Of a stretch of 8,267 nt of DNA, positions 6,524-8,267 are shown piece after piece. Numbering within the stretch: position 1 is the first letter of the stretch; each line of letters starts with the position of its first letter. The stretch comes from an uncultured Hyphomonadaceae bacterium (lineage in GTDB: Bacteria; Pseudomonadota; Alphaproteobacteria; Caulobacterales; Hyphomonadaceae), in assembly GCA_937873805.1 (NCBI GenBank), contig CALMWO010000590.1, forward strand, positions 1 to 8,267, in the 5' to 3' direction. Below the pieces are notes generated by a model that did no database searches, was not told the origin of the DNA, and saw only the letters and a list, made by a program, of their open reading frames with translations. A program made the position numbers and the translations under genes.

Positions 6524-7680
6524 CAGAACGACTTCGGCATGCCGAGCACATGCGTCGCCACATGGCTCAGGATCAGGTTGGTGGAAATGGGCGCAACTTG
6601 ATAGAGTCGTGTTTCCCGGAACTTGCGTTCGATGTCGTATTCCTCCGCAAAGCCGAACCCGCCATGTGTCTGCACGCAGGTGTCGGCGGCAAACCACGAT
6701 GCTTCCGACGCCGTCATTTTCGCCATGTTGGCTTCCGACCCGCAGGGCTGGCCAGCCTCGAACAGACGGGCCGCATGATCCACCATGAGGCTTGCTGCTG
6801 TCACCTGCACGTGTGCGCGCGCGATGGGGAACTGAACGCCCTGATTTTCGCCGATGGGCCGCCCGAAGACCGAGCGGTCTTTGGCGTAAGCCGATGCGCG
6901 ATCGACGAAGAACTTCCCATCGCCGATACATTCGGAGGCGATCAGAATGCGCTCGGCGTTCATGCCGTCCAAGATGTATTTGAAGCCCGCACCTTCTTTC
7001 CCGATCAGGTTTTCGGCGGGCACTTCCATGTTGTCGAAGAAGAGCTCGGTGGTCGCGTGGTTCAGCATCGTGCGTACTGGTTTGATGGTCAGGCCCTTGC
7101 CCTTGGCTTCCCGCATATCGACCAGAAGCACGCTCATTCCATCTGATGCCTTGCCAGCTTCGTCGCGCTGGCTGGTGCGGCAGAGCAGGATCATCAGGTC
7201 GGAATGTTCTGCGCGGCTGATCCAGATCTTCGAGCCATTGACGACGTATTTGTCGCCGACCTTTTTCGCGAAGGTCTGAATGCGCGTTGTATCCGTGCCG
7301 CTTGTCGGTTCGGTCACGCCGAAAGCCTGCAGCCGAACTTCACCGCTGGCGATTTTCGGTAGCCACTTCTCTTTCTGGGCATCCGATCCGTGTCGCAGCA
7401 ACGTACCCATCGTGTACATCTGCGCATGACATGCTGCGCCATTGGCGCCTGAACGATGTATTTCCTCCAGCACAGCGCATGCAGCGCCGATGCCCAGACC
7501 TGCTCCGCCATATTGCTCTGGGATCAGCACAGACAACCATCCGGCCTCGGTCAGCGCGTTGACGAAATCCTTGGGATAGGCCCGTTCGCGATCGAGCGCG
7601 CGCCAGTATTGGCCGGGAAAGCGGCCGCATAGCTTGCGGATCGCGTCTCTGATTTCTGGATGGGTCTCAACCTTGGTCAT
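6523..7680 (-). CDS. Acyl-CoA dehydrogenase
   Basis: A 385-residue FAD-dependent acyl-CoA dehydrogenase of full family length, the first gene of the operon. Motifs: IPEQYGGAGLG at 53-63, the AFGVTEPTSGTD signature at 119-130, GSKIWISRAEHSD at 149-161, the MNAERILIA helix at 240-248, RSVFGRPIGENQ at 269-280 and THGGFGFAEEYDIER at 338-352. Most family members keep the catalytic Glu near the C-terminus (YEGTSEIQ); here that segment reads VAPISTNLI, with Pro364 at the Glu position. Glu243 (AER) occupies the place of the base in isovaleryl-CoA dehydrogenase, so activity is plausible. I chose the ATG at 7680 for family length; an in-frame ATG at 7695 is possible, and the frame stays open to 7854 with no family character. 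A similar dehydrogenase sits in the Pseudomonas itaconate gene cluster. Substrate unknown. Confidence 0.93.
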   Translation of the reverse strand: MTKVETHPEIRDAIRKLCGRFPGQYWRALDRERAYPKDFVNALTEAGWLSVLIPEQYGGAGLGIGAACAVLEEIHRSGANGAACHAQMYTMGTLLRHGSDAQKEKWLPKIASGEVRLQAFGVTEPTSGTDTTRIQTFAKKVGDKYVVNGSKIWISRAEHSDLMILLCRTSQRDEAGKASDGMSVLLVDMREAKGKGLTIKPVRTMLNHATTELFFDNMEVPAENLIGKEGAGFKYILDGMNAERILIASECIGDGKFFVDRASAYAKDRSVFGRPIGENQGVQFPIARAHVQVTAASLMVDHAARLFEAGQPCGSEANMAKMTASEASWFAADTCVQTHGGFGFAEEYDIERKFRETRLYQVAPISTNLILSHVATHVLGMPKSF

Positions 7681-7712
7681 GCTGCAGATTGTCATCCTGT
7701 TTACGCATGCGC

Positions 7713-7731
7713 CAGCAAGCTTTTCTTGCTG
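7713..7731. promoter_or_regulatory. 19-bp dyad between divergent genes, candidate operator
   Basis: CAGCAAG and CTTGCTG are perfect 7-bp inverted arms around a 5-base CTTTT spacer, in the 118-base region between the divergent acyl-CoA dehydrogenase and thiolase starts. Its size and placement suit a dimeric repressor controlling both directions. It begins 33 bases upstream of the dehydrogenase ATG. No regulator gene for it is identified here other than the LuxR gene at the end of the operon. Confidence 0.4.
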
Positions 7732-7744
7732 AAAGCGACCCGAG

Positions 7745-7772
7745 TTGCCGTAAAGCCAGAGGCCGCTATTGT
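7745..7772 (+). promoter_or_regulatory. Possible sigma-70-type promoter of the thiolase gene
   Basis: TTGCCG (7745-7750) and TATTGT (7767-7772) are separated by 16 bases, giving a transcript start about 20 bases before the thiolase ATG. The match is moderate and the call is tentative. The dyad at 7713-7731 lies just upstream of it. Confidence 0.28.
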
Positions 7773-7798
7773 GCCCGCGATTCAAGGGAAGCCGCCAG

Positions 7799-8267
7799 AT
7801 GACCAAACTTCGCCGCGCCGCCATTGTCAGCCCGATCCGCACCGCAGTGGGCAAGTTTCAGGGTGGCCTTGCGTCGATGCAGGCAGGCGACCTTGGCGCG
7901 GTCGTGCTGAAAGCGCTGGTCGAGCGCACCAGGATCAACCCCGAGAAGATAGACGACGTCGTCTTCGCGCAGGGCTATCCTAGTGGCGAGGCGCCTTGCG
8001 TGGCCCGCTGGTCGGCGCTCGCCGCAGACCTGCCGATTACGGTGCCGGGCTACCAGCTTGATCGCCGTTGTGGCTCGGGTCTGCAGTCGATCATCGATGC
8101 CGCCATGTTCGTGCAGACGGGCGCGGCTGATGTTGTCGTCGCCGGCGGCGTCGAGAGCATGACGAACGTTGAATACTATTCCACCGACATGCGCTCGGGC
8201 GCGCGCGCGGGGTCGGTGACGATGCACGATCGGCTGCAACGCGGCCGCGTGATGTCGCAGCCTGTTT
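7799..8267 (+). CDS. Thiolase (acetyl-CoA acyltransferase type), N-terminal 156 residues, cut by window edge
   Basis: The N-terminal part of a thiolase, which cleaves 3-ketoacyl-CoA with CoA or condenses two acyl-CoAs. From the ATG at 7799 the frame is open to the window end. Motifs: AAIVSPIRTAVGKFQGGL at 7-24, a VVFAQGYPSGEAPCVAR stretch at 54-70, the nucleophilic Cys91 in LDRRCGSGLQSI, and VVAGGVESMTN at about 112-122. The second half, with the catalytic His and second Cys, is outside. AGGGA at 7785-7789, nine bases upstream, supports the start. It is divergent from the dehydrogenase operon and shares its 118-base control region, which suggests joint regulation and use of CoA esters from the same pathway. 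Whether it is degradative or biosynthetic cannot be told from this half. Confidence 0.93.
   Translation, partial: MTKLRRAAIVSPIRTAVGKFQGGLASMQAGDLGAVVLKALVERTRINPEKIDDVVFAQGYPSGEAPCVARWSALAADLPITVPGYQLDRRCGSGLQSIIDAAMFVQTGAADVVVAGGVESMTNVEYYSTDMRSGARAGSVTMHDRLQRGRVMSQPV

Noticed and set aside
6524..6931. N-terminal extension of the MaoC-type hydratase to 6931
   Set aside because: It would overlap the dehydrogenase gene by over 400 bases, encodes no hotdog sequence, and the ATG at 6523 in a TGATG junction explains the start.
6403..7146. 247-codon plus-strand open frame opposite the acyl-CoA dehydrogenase
   Set aside because: Antisense shadow of a clear dehydrogenase gene; no motif of its own.
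1..8267. CRISPR arrays, tRNA/rRNA genes, insertion sequences or attachment sites
   Set aside because: I saw no regularly spaced repeats, RNA gene signatures, transposase motifs or paired terminal repeats in the window.

Overview
The window is GC-rich and almost fully coding. Codon use, the VirB3/VirB4 sequence types and the mix of acyl-CoA genes suggest an alphaproteobacterium, possibly a sphingomonad; this is an inference from style, not from a marker gene. It joins the start of a conjugation/secretion locus to a catabolic operon, with a quorum-sensing-type LuxR regulator between them.

Layout: (1) positions 1-2461, minus strand, transcribed right to left: virB1 (lytic transglycosylase), virB2 (pilin), virB3 and the N-terminal 417 residues of virB4, which runs off the left edge. 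The four genes are in canonical order and joined by TGATG, near-abutting and ATGA junctions. (2) 2462-2689: a non-coding spacer of about 230 bases with small dyads and a CCCCCAA/TTGGGGG hairpin just after luxR. (3) 2690-3469, minus: a LuxR-family protein with an acyl-homoserine-lactone-type domain and a GerE-type HTH. No luxI-like synthase gene is visible. (4) 3470-3621: a spacer, or an N-terminal extension of LuxR if a GTG start is used, with a 7-bp inverted repeat close to the luxR start. (5) 3622-7680, minus: a tightly coupled four-gene operon transcribed acyl-CoA dehydrogenase -> MaoC/HTD2-type hydratase -> CitE-like lyase -> CoA-transferase, with overlaps of 1, about 0 and 4 bases. (6) 7681-7798: a divergent intergenic region with a 19-bp dyad. 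(7) 7799-end, plus: the N-terminal 156 residues of a thiolase.

How it may work: CoA-transferase + MaoC hydratase + CitE-like lyase is the enzyme set of the Ict-Ich-Ccl (RipA-RipB-RipC) itaconate pathway: CoA activation, hydration to a citramalyl-CoA-like intermediate, then cleavage to acetyl-CoA and pyruvate. An acyl-CoA dehydrogenase also accompanies that set in Pseudomonas. A related branched C5 dicarboxylate or beta-oxidation role remains possible, especially with a divergent thiolase. The VirB proteins would build the inner-membrane and pilus part of a type IV secretion system. The LuxR protein lies in the same orientation as both groups and could regulate either; its adjacency to virB1 resembles TraR-type control of conjugation, but that is a hypothesis.

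Points worth a second look: the LuxR protein departs from two otherwise near-invariant positions; the CoA-transferase appears to carry Gly where related enzymes have the catalytic Glu; and the acyl-CoA dehydrogenase lacks the usual C-terminal catalytic Glu but has a Glu at the isovaleryl-CoA-dehydrogenase-type position.
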